From contig NZ_QLYX01000020.1 of NCBI RefSeq assembly GCF_003289645.1, positions 62,001 to 126,000 of the forward strand: DNA of 64,000 nucleotides. The letters run 5' to 3'. Under the pieces are notes generated by a model, which ran no database searches, was not told the DNA's origin, and worked only from the letters and a program-made list of their open reading frames with translations. Every line of letters begins with the position of its first letter. Position 1 is the first letter of the stretch. Below, piece by piece: positions 51,711 through 61,039 of this stretch. Source of the DNA: Actinomadura craniellae (GTDB taxonomy: Bacteria > Actinomycetota > Actinomycetes > Streptosporangiales > Streptosporangiaceae). The translations under genes were made by a program, and so were the position numbers.

Positions 51711-53255
51711 GTGTCCATTTCAGTCAGAGTCCGTCGGCTGGCCGTGCTCCTCGCCGCCCCGCTGGCGGCCGGTGCGCTCGCCGTCCCCGCGGCGGCCGAG
51801 GAGGGACCGACCGTCCGGATCCGGGACGGAGCGGTCCGCGGCACGGCCGGCGCGACCGCGAACTCCTACCTCGGCATCCCCTACGCCGCGCCGCCTGTCG
51901 GCCCGCTGCGCTGGAAACCGCCCGCCCCGCCGGCCCGCTGGCAGGGCGTCCGGGACGGGTCCGAGCCGGGCAACCCCTGCATGCAGCGCGCCGAGCCCAC
52001 CCCCTGGGGGAACCTCGCCGGCCCCGGCACGCCCGGCGAGGACTGCCTCTACCTGAACGTCTACACCCCCAAGAAGCGGGCCGCGCACAAGCGCCCGGTG
52101 ATGCTCTGGATCCACGGCGGCGGCTTCACCATCGGCTCCGGCACCTTCTACGAGGGGAGCAACCTCGCCGACCGCGGCGACGCCGTCGTCGTCAACTTCA
52201 ACTACCGGCTCGGCGCCTTCGGCTACTTCGCGCACCCGGACCTGGCGACGGAGTCCGCCGAGGGGATCTCCGGCAACTACGGCCTGCTCGACCAGCAGGC
52301 GGCACTGCGCTGGGTGCGCGACAACATCGCGGCGTTCGGCGGCGACCCAGGCAACGTGACGATCTTCGGTGAGTCGGCCGGTGGCGGCAGCGTCTGCCAG
52401 AACCTGGTCTCGCCCCGCACCCGCGGGCTGTTCGACCGGGCCATCGCCCAGTCCGGCTGCGGGTTCCCGCTGCCCACCCAGGACGCCCAGCAGGGCAGCG
52501 GCGCGGCCTGGGCGGCCGGGCAGGGCTGCACCGACGTGGCCTGCATGCGCGGCAAAACCGCCGAGCAGGTGCTCGCCGCGTCGCTGACCCCGGCCGTGCG
52601 GTGGACGCCGGTCGTGGACGGCAAGGTCATGCCGCTGCAGATCCAGGAGGCGCTCGACACCGGGCGGTTCCACCGGGTGCCGGTCGTCCAGGGCACCACC
52701 GCCGACGAGGGACGGCTCACCGTGGCGAGCACCTACGACCTGGCCGGGCGGCGGCTGACGGCGGAGGGCTACCCGGCGGCGGTCCGCCAGTTCTTCGGCG
52801 ACCGGGCCGACGCGATCCTGGCCCGCTACCCGCTGTCGGACTACCCGTCGCCCGCCGAGGCGCTGGGCGCGATCCTCACCCACGCGCAGTTCTCCTGCCT
52901 GTCGTACCGGACGACGGAGTCGATGGCCAAGCACACCAGGGCCTACGGTTACGAGTTCGCCGACCCGAACGCGATGGCCTACCTCAACCTGCCGATCAGC
53001 TTCCCGGTGGGCGCGGCGCACGGGTCGGAGATCCGGTACATCTTCGGCAACGTGTCGGGCACGCCCGAGCAGAACGCGCTGGCCGACCGGATGCTCGGGT
53101 ACTGGACGAACTTCGCGAAGACCGGCGTCCCGTACGCCGCCGGCGCCCCGCGCTGGGACCGCTTCCCGAAGGTGCAGGTACTCGCGCCCGCCGCGATCGC
53201 CCCCACCACCACCTTCCCCCAGGACCACAAGTGCGACCTGTGGACCCCCTCCTGA
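51711..53255 (+). CDS. Secreted type-B carboxylesterase
   Basis: 514 residues with a signal peptide (about 1-27, ending AAA). Carboxylesterase family: YLGIPYAAPPVGPLRWKPP, EDCLYLNVYTP, oxyanion loop HGGGF, nucleophile in FGESAGGGS, Glu in GTTADEG and His in GAAHGSEIRYIFGN. It should hydrolyse esters outside the cell. GTG at 51711 follows ACGGAGG. Confidence 0.93.
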   Translation: MSISVRVRRLAVLLAAPLAAGALAVPAAAEEGPTVRIRDGAVRGTAGATANSYLGIPYAAPPVGPLRWKPPAPPARWQGVRDGSEPGNPCMQRAEPTPWGNLAGPGTPGEDCLYLNVYTPKKRAAHKRPVMLWIHGGGFTIGSGTFYEGSNLADRGDAVVVNFNYRLGAFGYFAHPDLATESAEGISGNYGLLDQQAALRWVRDNIAAFGGDPGNVTIFGESAGGGSVCQNLVSPRTRGLFDRAIAQSGCGFPLPTQDAQQGSGAAWAAGQGCTDVACMRGKTAEQVLAASLTPAVRWTPVVDGKVMPLQIQEALDTGRFHRVPVVQGTTADEGRLTVASTYDLAGRRLTAEGYPAAVRQFFGDRADAILARYPLSDYPSPAEALGAILTHAQFSCLSYRTTESMAKHTRAYGYEFADPNAMAYLNLPISFPVGAAHGSEIRYIFGNVSGTPEQNALADRMLGYWTNFAKTGVPYAAGAPRWDRFPKVQVLAPAAIAPTTTFPQDHKCDLWTPS

Positions 53256-53331
53256 GCCGCCGCCGGTGTCAGGGCCGGGTCGGCGGGTATCCGAAACGGG
53301 TTAGGGACCTCCGGTACAGGGAGGGGGGACG

Positions 53332-53508
53332 ATGAGCACGCAACCCGAGGGCCGCGCGCCGCAGCGCACCGAGGACCGGCCGGGCGACGTCCCGTCCGCC
53401 GCGAAGGACGAGAAGGGCTCCGACCGGCCCGCCGACGCGTTCGACGACAGGCGGCCCGGCTCGGGCGGGGTCCAGCTTGAGGACCTCAGTCCCGACGACT
53501 TCGAGTAG
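53332..53508 (+). CDS. Small acidic/basic peptide of 58 residues, unknown
   Basis: Short frame MSTQPEGRAPQRTEDRPG..., ending GVQLEDLSPDDFE, with a strong GGAGGGG site before the ATG and a clear terminator 19 bp after the stop. Charged and disordered, no membrane segment. The strong expression signals argue for a real gene. Its conserved-looking C-terminal end (QLEDLSPDDFE) could be a modified core or a docking tail, but no modification enzyme is next to it. Confidence 0.55.
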   Translation: MSTQPEGRAPQRTEDRPGDVPSAAKDEKGSDRPADAFDDRRPGSGGVQLEDLSPDDFE

Positions 53509-53527
53509 TCGCCGGCGCATTCCATCT

Positions 53528-53563
53528 CCCCGGCCGCCCCTCGGGGCGGCCGGGGCCTTTTCG
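53528..53563 (+). terminator. Rho-independent terminator after the 58-residue peptide
   Basis: CCCCGGCCGCCCC (53528-53540) and GGGGCGGCCGGGG (53543-53555), perfect 13-bp arms, followed by CCTTTTCG. Confidence 0.9.
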
Positions 53564-53681
53564 GATACCTGTCATCGGCGTACAAAAGTCACCGCCCGGG
53601 CCAGCGGTGACCGCACTGTGCGGCCGTCCCGTCTTGGCTACCCTGGACGATCGCCGTGTCGGGCTTCCGAGGAGGTCGACC

Positions 53682-54878
53682 TTGAGTGAGTTGCCGCTCG
53701 CCGCGATCGTCGCCGATTCGGAACCGTCCTGGGGGCGGATGCCGTCCCGGTACGCCCGGCTGCTGCGGCCCTACTTCGACGAGGCCGCCGACGAGATGGT
53801 CGACCGGATCCAGGAGCGGGTGCCCGAGTACGACCGCCCGGCCGGCAGCGACTACGCGCGGAAGATGCGGCACACCGTCAGGTCCACCGTCTCCCAGTTC
53901 GCCGAGGTCATCACCCGGGAGGGCGCCGACTGGGAGCCGCTGCTGCGGCTCTACGCCCGGATCGGGGCCTACGAGGCCCGCAAGGGCAACAGCCTGGAGA
54001 ACCTGCAGACGGCGCTGCGGATGAGCGGCCGGATCGCCTGCCGCCGCTTCACCCGCGACGCCGACCGGCTGGACTGGCCGCCCACGGTCCTGATCGAGAT
54101 CACCGAGGCGCTGTTCGCCTTCCTCGACACGATCTCCAACGCGGCCGCGATGGGCTACGACAGCGCCCGCGCCCAGCTCGCCAACGAGAAGGAGCACTAC
54201 CGGCGCAGGCTGCGGGACGCGCTGATGGACGACCCGCCCGCCAGCCCCGATCTGATCACCAACCTGGCCACGGCCGCCGGCTGGCAGGTGCCCCGCAGCG
54301 TCGCCGTGGTCGCCGTCCTGCTGCCCGCGGAGAAGGCTCCCCCGATCATGCCGCCGGAGCTGCTGCCCGACTGGGAGGCGGCCGTCCCCTACCTGGTCCT
54401 GCCCGACCCGGACGGCCCCGGGCGCGACCGGCTGCTTGCCGGGCTCGCCGGGCTGACGGCCGCCATCGGCCCGGCCATGCCGCCCACCCGGGCCGCGGCG
54501 TCGTTGCGGTGGGCGCGGCAGGCGCTGGACTGCGCGGAGCGCGGGGCGCTGCGCGGCGGGCTCATCAGGTGCATGGACCACGTGCCGACCCTGCTCGCGG
54601 CGGCCGGCCGGGACCTGGTCGACTCGGCGGTGGCCCGGCGGCTCGCCCCGCTGCTGGAACTCAGCGACGCCCGGCGCACCCGCCTGGTGCCGACCATGCT
54701 GGCGTACCTCGAAAGCGGCCACAACGCCGTCGTTGCCGCCGAGCGGCTGGGCGTCCACCAGCAGACCATCCGCTACCGGCTGCGCCGGATCGAGGAGCTG
54801 TTCGGCGACACCTTCACCGACCCCGACCACCAGCTCGAACTCCAGTTGCTGCTGCACACCCTGGTCCGGCTGTCCTGA
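53682..54878 (+). CDS. PucR-family transcriptional regulator 2
   Basis: 398 residues from TTG 53682, chosen because GGAGG lies six bases upstream. Same layout as the regulator at 25.0 kb: N-terminal helical domain with RPYFDEAADEMVDRIQERVP, DGPGRDRL in the middle and a C-terminal PucR HTH (YLESGHNAVVAAERLGVHQQ then TIRYRLRRIEELFGDTFTDP). Target unknown; convergent with a secreted lipase. Confidence 0.9.
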   Translation: MSELPLAAIVADSEPSWGRMPSRYARLLRPYFDEAADEMVDRIQERVPEYDRPAGSDYARKMRHTVRSTVSQFAEVITREGADWEPLLRLYARIGAYEARKGNSLENLQTALRMSGRIACRRFTRDADRLDWPPTVLIEITEALFAFLDTISNAAAMGYDSARAQLANEKEHYRRRLRDALMDDPPASPDLITNLATAAGWQVPRSVAVVAVLLPAEKAPPIMPPELLPDWEAAVPYLVLPDPDGPGRDRLLAGLAGLTAAIGPAMPPTRAAASLRWARQALDCAERGALRGGLIRCMDHVPTLLAAAGRDLVDSAVARRLAPLLELSDARRTRLVPTMLAYLESGHNAVVAAERLGVHQQTIRYRLRRIEELFGDTFTDPDHQLELQLLLHTLVRLS

Positions 54879-54910
54879 GCCGGGGAAGTCGAGCAGGTCT
54901 TCCAGGTCGG

Positions 54911-54975
54911 GGCGGGGGGAGCGGCCTGGGCACTCCGCCGCTTCGGCGGCGGCGTGCCTCGGCCGCTCCCCCGCC
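54911..54975. terminator. Long bidirectional hairpin between pucR2 and lipase
   Basis: GGCGGGGGGAGCGGCC (54911-54926) pairs with GGCCGCTCCCCCGCC (54961-54975) with one bulge; an inner GGCAC/GTGCC and GCCGC/GCGGC stem continues the fold. It is between convergent genes. Confidence 0.8.
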
Positions 54976-54979
54976 GCGA

Positions 54980-56272
54980 TCAGTCGTCGTCGAACGACAC
55001 CGAGATCCGGTCGGTGGCCGAGGGCCAGCTCGGGACGTTCAGGACGTCCTTGTGGCCGCCGCCGCGCGGGGTGGCGACCAGCGAGATCGGCCGGCCGTTC
55101 GCGGGGATGTAGAGGTCGACCCCGGAGATGAACGGCTGGCTGAAGAACGCCGGGATCGGGGTGGCCAGGTCCGTGGTGCGGTCGACGCCGGCGTCGAAGG
55201 CGAAGATCCCGATGGTCCGCTTGGTGCGCGGGCTGCTGGCCGCGTTGAGGATCTCCTGGCCGTTGATCTTCAGGGAGTCGCCGGCCGTGCCCTGGTCGCC
55301 CCACCACTCCTTCTGCCGGTTGATCGTCAGGCTGGAGTGGCCTGGACCGGTCTCGACCAGGCCCGACAGGCCCTCACCGGGCCGGCTGGTCAGCAGCCGC
55401 ACCAGGGCGTCGCTGCGCCGGAACGGCTGGAAGTACAGGTGGTGGACGGCCTGGTCGTTCCAGACCACCGCGAACTCGTAGTGTGCGTGCCCCCAGGCCT
55501 TGACCGGGCCCCAGGAGCCGTCGCCACTGATCTGCCGGACCGCGACCGGTTTGCGGCTCTTGCGTGCGCCGGTCCACGGGCTCACCTCGTAGATCTCCAG
55601 CCGGGCGCCCTCGGCTCCCAGGTTGGAGGGGAACAGCACGGCCCGGCCGGACAGCTCGATGCGTACCTGCGGGACGATCCGGGTGGTGCGCGGTGCCTTG
55701 CCGGTGAAGAACTCGTACGCCGCGGCGAAGGTCTCGACCGAGGTGACGGTCTGGGTGTGCCCCTGGTCGGAGAAGTAGACGTTCTCGGCGCCGACGATCT
55801 GGCGGGCGGTGGAGCCCTCGCCCCAGACGGCCAGGGTCGGCACGCCGCCCGGCGGCGCGGCGGCGGGCGCCCCGTCGAGGTTGACGTAGTGGGCGATCTT
55901 CGCGGCCCGCTCGGGCGAGCTGTTCAGGTAGGTCTGCATCAGCCGGGTGCCCAGCGAGTGGCCGAGCAGGTCCACCTTGTCGGCGCGGGTCTTCTTGAGC
56001 AGCCGGTCGATGCGCTGGTCGAGGCCGGCGAACACCTGTGCCTCGGTGTTGTGCTGGAACAGCGAGTCGTACTCGTGCGCCTCGATGTGGTCGATCGGGT
56101 AGCCGTTACCGGCGAACCGGCGGGCCTGGGTGTCGAACTGGCTGCCCGAGCCGCTGAACCCGTGCACGAATATCACCGGCCGCTGGGGTTTCGGCTTGGC
56201 CTGTGCGACCTGTGCCGTCATCCCGCTCACCAGCAGCAGCGCTGCCAGGAAGGCGATGAGCCTGCGGAACAT
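54980..56272 (-). CDS. Secreted alpha/beta-hydrolase lipase
   Basis: 430 residues. Signal peptide (about 1-25, AQA). Lipase domain: VIFVHGFSGSGSQFD, nucleophile GHSLGTRLMQ, Asp in VNLDGAP region and His in SDQGHTQTVTSVETF. From about residue 195 there is a long beta-rich C-terminal half (SGRAVLFPSNLGAEGARLEI and GPGHSSLTINRQKEWWG) of unknown role. I chose ATG 56272; a GTG is the preceding codon. Expected to act on extracellular esters. Confidence 0.9.
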   Translation of the reverse strand: MFRRLIAFLAALLLVSGMTAQVAQAKPKPQRPVIFVHGFSGSGSQFDTQARRFAGNGYPIDHIEAHEYDSLFQHNTEAQVFAGLDQRIDRLLKKTRADKVDLLGHSLGTRLMQTYLNSSPERAAKIAHYVNLDGAPAAAPPGGVPTLAVWGEGSTARQIVGAENVYFSDQGHTQTVTSVETFAAAYEFFTGKAPRTTRIVPQVRIELSGRAVLFPSNLGAEGARLEIYEVSPWTGARKSRKPVAVRQISGDGSWGPVKAWGHAHYEFAVVWNDQAVHHLYFQPFRRSDALVRLLTSRPGEGLSGLVETGPGHSSLTINRQKEWWGDQGTAGDSLKINGQEILNAASSPRTKRTIGIFAFDAGVDRTTDLATPIPAFFSQPFISGVDLYIPANGRPISLVATPRGGGHKDVLNVPSWPSATDRISVSFDDD

Positions 56273-56479
56273 CACGTCCCCTCTCTTTTTGGGACGGGAC
56301 GGCTCCCAGGGGTGAGCCGTCCCGTTCCCGCAACGGCGCTGATGATCCAGCGCCTCAGACAGGGTGTGATCTGCGACTCAACTGGTCAATAGGAACAATC
56401 GTCGCAAACGGAACATTGGGTGGGTCGCCAACCCGGAACCCGCCCGGTTATGCCGGCGCCCAGCACGCCCGGGCGGCCG

Positions 56480-57031
56480 TCAGCCCCGCCGGCGGGCGAG
56501 GACCAGGTCGTCGGGTCGCAGCCGGTACACCTGAAGGTGCAGGTCGTAGTACTTGTCCGACTCGCCCGTCCACTCCATGCCGACCCGGCGGGCCATCGCG
56601 GCGGCCCGGTCGTTGGCGGGCCGGACCACCGCGAACAGTTCCTCGGCTCCCTGTGAGAACGCCCAGTCGGCCAGCGCCCGCGCGGCCTCGGTGGCGTAAC
56701 CCTGCCCCCAGTAGGCGGGGGCGAGCTGCCAGGCGATCTCGATGTCCTCCTTGTAGGGCGGCAGCGGGCGCAGCGACAGCCCGCCGACGACCTGGCCGTC
56801 GGACCGGCGGGCCAGGGCCCAGTGGCCGTAGGGCGGGATGAGCCCGGGCTCCTCGTCGATCCACGCTTCGAGCATCGAGCGCATGGTCGCCTCGTCGGCC
56901 ACCCGTTCCATCGCCGGGGTCAGCCAGCGGGCCACGTCCTCCGCCCCGTAGACGGCGAAGGCCGCCGCCGCGTCCTCCTCGGGTCGCCAGCCGCGCAGCA
57001 CGAGCCGGTCGGTCGTCAGGTTCTCGGTCAT
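56480..57031 (-). CDS. GNAT-family N-acetyltransferase (RimJ-like)
   Basis: 183 residues. Acetyltransf_3 pattern: TTDRLVLRGWRPEEDAAAAF, EIAWQLAPAYWGQGYATEAA (acetyl-CoA loop, key GQGYATEA), FAVVRPANDRAAAMARRVGM. Predicted to acetylate a protein N-terminus or a small amine. ATG 57031 gives the standard N-terminus MTENLTTDRL; the open frame upstream is unconserved. Confidence 0.88.
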   Translation of the reverse strand: MTENLTTDRLVLRGWRPEEDAAAAFAVYGAEDVARWLTPAMERVADEATMRSMLEAWIDEEPGLIPPYGHWALARRSDGQVVGGLSLRPLPPYKEDIEIAWQLAPAYWGQGYATEAARALADWAFSQGAEELFAVVRPANDRAAAMARRVGMEWTGESDKYYDLHLQVYRLRPDDLVLARRRG

Positions 57032-57214
57032 GCTGCCCCGCCCGTTCCCTCGGCCTCCGCTTTCGAGGCATACACAGGGGCAACGGGATCGGCCGTACCG
57101 GTTCTTCCCGATAAATCGCGCTATGAGGTTACTTCGCGGAACCGGCTCCGGCCCGGTGCGGACGCCGGCTCCCGGCGCGAAGGGCACGGCGCCGCACCGG
57201 CCGGTTTCCCTCCG

Positions 57215-58009
57215 TCAGGACGCCGAGACCGGCTCCCCGGTCTCCAGCACGGACTTGAGGTTGGACAGGATCGCCGGCCACCCGCCGCCGATCCCCCGGA
57301 GCATCTCGCTGTCGGGCTCGAAGTCGTCGTGGACGACGGTCAGCTTGACCGCCGGACCGGCCGGTTCGATCTCGAAGGTGACCTTCGACCGCCGCTCCTT
57401 GACCAGTTCGGCGAACTGCTCCTCGCTCCAGCCGAACATCTCCATCATCTCGGGCTGGTAGTTGTGCCAGGTGTAGGACAGCCGCCGGTGCGGCTCGGAC
57501 TCCAGGACCACCTGGTCCAGGTCCTGGAACTCGCCGTCGGGGTCCATCTTCCACCGGACGGGCGAGCCGACCTGCCAGTCCGACTCCGGGCCGGTGTTCT
57601 CGAAGTAGCGGGCGATGAAGGCGGGGTCGGTCAGCGCCCGCCACAGCTTCTCCGGGGTGGTCTTGATGTAGGTGACGTAGACGAACTCGGTCTGGCTCAT
57701 CGCGGTGTCCTCCAGGGCCCGTTTGAGGTCGGTGAGGGCGCGCAGCCGCTCGCGGTCGTAGCGGCCGATCCAGCGCTCGGCGATGTCGTTGATGGGCGCG
57801 GCGTTGAGGTAGTGCAGCTTCTCCCGGCCCCGGCGGACCGTGGCGACCAGGCCGGCCGACTCCAGGACGGCCAGGTGCTTGGTGACGGCCTGCCGCGTCA
57901 TGTCCAGGCCGGCGCACAGCTCGCGCAGGCTCTGGCCGTTGCGCTCGTTCAGGCCGTCCAGCAACCGGCGCCGGCTGGGGTCGGCCAGCGCCTTGAAAAC
58001 CGCGTCCAT
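57215..58009 (-). CDS. ArsR-type HTH fused to SRPBCC (AHSA1) domain
   Basis: 264 residues. N-terminal ArsR winged helix (FKALADPSRRRLLDGL, LDMTRQAVTKHLAVLESAGL) about 1-95, then an activator-of-Hsp90-like SRPBCC domain about 103-260 (TTPEKLWRALTDPAFIARYF, GSPVRWKMDPDGEFQDLDQV, LTVVHDDFEPDS, GGWPAILSNLKS). In many actinomycetes these are two adjacent genes; here they are one frame. A perfect palindrome stands 19 bp before the ATG at 58009. Confidence 0.88.
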   Translation of the reverse strand: MDAVFKALADPSRRRLLDGLNERNGQSLRELCAGLDMTRQAVTKHLAVLESAGLVATVRRGREKLHYLNAAPINDIAERWIGRYDRERLRALTDLKRALEDTAMSQTEFVYVTYIKTTPEKLWRALTDPAFIARYFENTGPESDWQVGSPVRWKMDPDGEFQDLDQVVLESEPHRRLSYTWHNYQPEMMEMFGWSEEQFAELVKERRSKVTFEIEPAGPAVKLTVVHDDFEPDSEMLRGIGGGWPAILSNLKSVLETGEPVSAS

Positions 58010-58027
58010 CACTCCATCATCCAACAA

Positions 58028-58045
58028 GGCAACCTTGTGGTTGCC
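58028..58045. promoter_or_regulatory. Operator candidate of the ArsR-SRPBCC gene
   Basis: GGCAACC-TTGT-GGTTGCC, perfect 7-bp arms. A further GGTTGCC half-site lies at 58070-58076. Placement directly before the start codon fits autorepression by the encoded ArsR domain. Confidence 0.65.
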
Positions 58046-58225
58046 TGTCCGGACAATAGGCAGCCAGATGGTTGCCCGTCAAGCTCTCAGCCGGGCCGCA
58101 CACCGTCCAGCACTCCGCGACGTTCCGGCCGCCCCTGGCGGAACCCGATACCGGATTGCCAGGAAATCGCCAGAAGAATCCGGCACCATCGCGACAATCG
58201 GACTCCCCTGGAAGGACCCGACTCG

Positions 58226-59209
58226 ATGGGCGGACCGGCGCAGCACAGGAACCCACCAACGCGTGCCCGGCCACTACGTTCACGGTTCCTCGCCCGGCTC
58301 CTGCTCGCCGGCGCGCTCGCGTGCGCGGCCTGCACCCCGGGCGGTGACGCCGAACGGACATCACCAGGCCAGGACCCCTGGCGGCAGGGCACCGGCACGT
58401 CCAGCCACACGATCACGGTGGACGGCCGCGAGCGCGCCTTCCTGCTCTACCGCCCCGCGAACCTGCCCGCCCCCGCCCCACTGGTGGTCATGCTCCACGG
58501 CGCGCTCGGCAGCGCCCGGCAGGCCGAACGGTCCTACGGCTGGAACGCGCAGGCCGACCAGGGCCGCTTCCTGGTCGCCTACCCCGACGGGACCAACCGG
58601 ACCTGGGCGGTCGGCGACGGGTGCTGCGGCGGCGCGGGCCGCTCCGGGGTGGACGACGTGGCCTTCGTGACCCGGATGGTCGCCGAGATCGGACGGCGCA
58701 TCCCGGTGGACCGGTCGCGGGTGTACGCGTCCGGCATGTCCAACGGCGGGATGCTGGCCTACCGCCTGGCCTGCACGACGGACGTCTTCGCCGCGTACGG
58801 GCCGGTCGCGGCCACCCTGCTCGGCCCGTGCCCGGACCCCGCGCCCACCTCGCTCATCCACGTCCACGGCACGGCCGACCGGCGCGTCCGCTACGACGGC
58901 GCCCCCAGTGAGGGCCTCGTGAAGGTGGACGGGCAGGCCGTCGAGCCGCTCACCGCCCGATGGTCGAAGACCGGCCGCTGCGCCCGCCCCCAGGTCACCC
59001 GGCGCGGGGACGTCACCACCACGGCCGCATCCTGCCCGGACGGGCACGCGGTCCACCTGATCGCCGTGCGTGGGGCCGGCCACCAGTGGCCGGGCTCGCA
59101 ACCCAACACGCCCGCCCAGGAACGCCTGAGAGCCGACCCGCCGTCCCGGGCCCTCGACGCCACCGCCGCGATCTGGGCCTTCTTCGCCACCCATCCCAAG
59201 CCCCGATGA
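58226..59209 (+). CDS. Exported CE1/PHB-depolymerase-like esterase
   Basis: 327 residues. N-terminal hydrophobic segment LLLAGALACAACTPGG, which may be a lipoprotein signal though the lipobox is not canonical. Esterase domain: LVVMLHGALGSARQAE, GDGCCGGAGRSGVDDV, nucleophile in ASGMSNGGML, Asp in HVHGTADRRV and His in GAGHQWPG. This is the LpqC/feruloyl esterase/poly-hydroxybutyrate depolymerase fold. ATG 58226 follows GGAAGGA. Confidence 0.9.
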   Translation: MGGPAQHRNPPTRARPLRSRFLARLLLAGALACAACTPGGDAERTSPGQDPWRQGTGTSSHTITVDGRERAFLLYRPANLPAPAPLVVMLHGALGSARQAERSYGWNAQADQGRFLVAYPDGTNRTWAVGDGCCGGAGRSGVDDVAFVTRMVAEIGRRIPVDRSRVYASGMSNGGMLAYRLACTTDVFAAYGPVAATLLGPCPDPAPTSLIHVHGTADRRVRYDGAPSEGLVKVDGQAVEPLTARWSKTGRCARPQVTRRGDVTTTAASCPDGHAVHLIAVRGAGHQWPGSQPNTPAQERLRADPPSRALDATAAIWAFFATHPKPR

Positions 59210-59348
59210 AGCCCCGCCGATCTCCGGCTTCCTCGATCCGCGGAACCAGATCGACATGGCAGCGCCGGTCCACACACACTGGATACATGCGCCACGCCGA
59301 CAGCCGGACCCACATCGTGCCGGAGAGCCCGGCCGAACTCACCGGACC

Positions 59349-59819
59349 ATGAAAGCCCCCGACGACCCGGGATGCGTGTTCTGCGACATCGTCCGCGGTG
59401 AAGCCGAGGCGAGCGTCCCGTACGCGGACGACCACGTCATGGTGGTCATGGACATCGGCGCGGTCACCCCGGGCCATCTCCTGGTGATCCCGCGGGTCCA
59501 CGCGGTGGGCCTCGAAGACCTCGACGAGGAGACCGGAGCCCACATCTGGCGGGTCGGGCACCGCATGGGGCGGGCGCTACGCCGCTCCGGCCTGCGCTGC
59601 GAAGGCGTGAACGTCTTCCTCGCGGACGGCGAAGCCGCCCTCCAAGAGGTCTTCCACTTCCACTTGCACGTCTTCCCCCGGTTCGCGGACGACGGCTTCC
59701 GGATCGACGCGAACTGGGGCACCCGCGCGCGAGCCCTGCTCGACGCGGAGGCAGCGGCGGTCAGGTCCGGCCTGGACCTCCTCCCGCCAGGCCGCGAACC
59801 CCTCCACTCTGACGAGTGA
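59349..59819 (+). CDS. HIT-family nucleotide hydrolase/transferase
   Basis: 156 residues. CVFCDIVRGEAEASVPYADD start, GHLLVIPRVHAVGL, and the histidine triad HFHLHVFPRF. HIT proteins hydrolyse AMP conjugates or dinucleotides in the cytosol. ATG 59349 chosen because it gives the family N-terminus (MKAPDDPGCVFC). Confidence 0.92.
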   Translation: MKAPDDPGCVFCDIVRGEAEASVPYADDHVMVVMDIGAVTPGHLLVIPRVHAVGLEDLDEETGAHIWRVGHRMGRALRRSGLRCEGVNVFLADGEAALQEVFHFHLHVFPRFADDGFRIDANWGTRARALLDAEAAAVRSGLDLLPPGREPLHSDE

Positions 59820-59898
59820 GCCGCCGTGCCCGCGCAGAGCCACCCGCCTGACCTGCCCGGCCACCACCGGCGAGCGGGCGGGCCGTCCGCCGGGCGGT

Positions 59899-60228
59899 TC
59901 AGGGGGTGTGGTCGACGTACTCGAGGTAGATCCGCTCGGTGAACCCGCCGCGCTCGGTGCGCTTGCGGTCGGCCAGCGCGAAGAGGTCGTCCCAGGTGAG
60001 GCCGAGGGCGGGCAGCAGCGCGGTGATCACTTCGACGACGTCGGCCAGTTCGCCCGGTAGCCCGCCGGCGGTCGCGTCGCGTACTTCCGCCGCCTCCTCG
60101 ACGAGCTTCGCCAGCAGGGCGCCGTGATAGTCGTCCTCGCCGAGAACGCGGGTGACCGGCCGGTGGCCGCCGGCCTCGATGATCTGCGGGATGAGATCAC
60201 GGATCAGCTTGCGATGCTCGACGCGCAT
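59899..60228 (-). CDS. MazG-like NTP pyrophosphohydrolase
   Basis: 109 residues, all-alpha NTP-PPase. The metal-binding motifs are KLVEEAAEV (EExxE) and ELADVVEV (ExxD type). N-terminus KLIRDLIPQIIEAGG is the 'house-cleaning' phosphoribosyl-ATP pyrophosphohydrolase-like group. Predicted to hydrolyse non-canonical NTPs. ATG 60228. Confidence 0.88.
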   Translation of the reverse strand: MRVEHRKLIRDLIPQIIEAGGHRPVTRVLGEDDYHGALLAKLVEEAAEVRDATAGGLPGELADVVEVITALLPALGLTWDDLFALADRKRTERGGFTERIYLEYVDHTP

Positions 60229-60360
60229 GGGCCGACGGTAGCGCCCGTGCCGAGGATCACCCGCCTGGATCCGCCGTGTTCGCGCGTGGCCGCGGGCACG
60301 GCGGTCAGGCCGGGCGAGGCCGGGCCACGCCGGCGCCCGCCCGATTCGAGAGCGGTTCGC

Positions 60361-60834
60361 TCAGCCGGACTGGCCGGGCCGGTAGTCGCCCGCGGGCTGC
60401 TGGATGATGACGTTCAGGCGGTTGAAGGCGTTGATGAGAGCGATGAGGGACACCAGGGCGGCCAGTTGCTCCTCGTCGTAGTGCTTGGCGGCGTTCGCCC
60501 AGATCTCATCGGTGACGCCGCCGGCGGCGTCGGCGATGCGGGTGCCCTGCTCGGTGAGTTCCAGGGCGGCCCGCTCGGCCTCGGTGAAGACCGTGGCCTC
60601 CCGCCAGGCCGCGACCAGGTTGAGCCGCAGCGAGGTCTCCCCGGCGTGCGCGGCCTCCTTGGTGTGCATGTCGAGGCAGCCGGCGCAGCCGTTGATCTGG
60701 CTGGCCCGGATCTTCACCAGCTCCTGGGTCGCCGCCGGCAGCGCCGAGCCGGTCAGGCTCTTGCTCGCCGAGACGAAATGCTTGACGGTCCTCATCGCGA
60801 CGTCGCTGCCCAGGTAGTCGAGCCGAGCTTCCAT
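60361..60834 (-). CDS. AhpD/CMD-family alkylhydroperoxidase-like protein
   Basis: 157 residues. The catalytic CxxC with downstream His is NGCAGCLDMHTKEA, as in AhpD-like carboxymuconolactone decarboxylase family peroxidases. The C-terminal helix VSLIALINAFNRLNV is typical. ATG 60834 follows AAGGAGG. Likely a peroxide- or thiol-linked antioxidant enzyme; substrate not known. Confidence 0.9.
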   Translation of the reverse strand: MEARLDYLGSDVAMRTVKHFVSASKSLTGSALPAATQELVKIRASQINGCAGCLDMHTKEAAHAGETSLRLNLVAAWREATVFTEAERAALELTEQGTRIADAAGGVTDEIWANAAKHYDEEQLAALVSLIALINAFNRLNVIIQQPAGDYRPGQSG

Positions 60835-61039
60835 GACGTCCTCCTTGCTGTTGATCGCTTCCACCTCGTAGACGGGATCGGCCGCCCGGATGTGACAGCG
60901 ATCCGCACCTCGCCCCGTGCGCACGGGTCGCACATCGGGACCGATCGCGGGTGCTGTTGACCCCCGGCACCGGAAAGGCCGATCCTGCGGAGAGCACGCG
61001 TCCCGGCGGAACCCGGGAGAACCCGCAGGTCTGGTGGAG

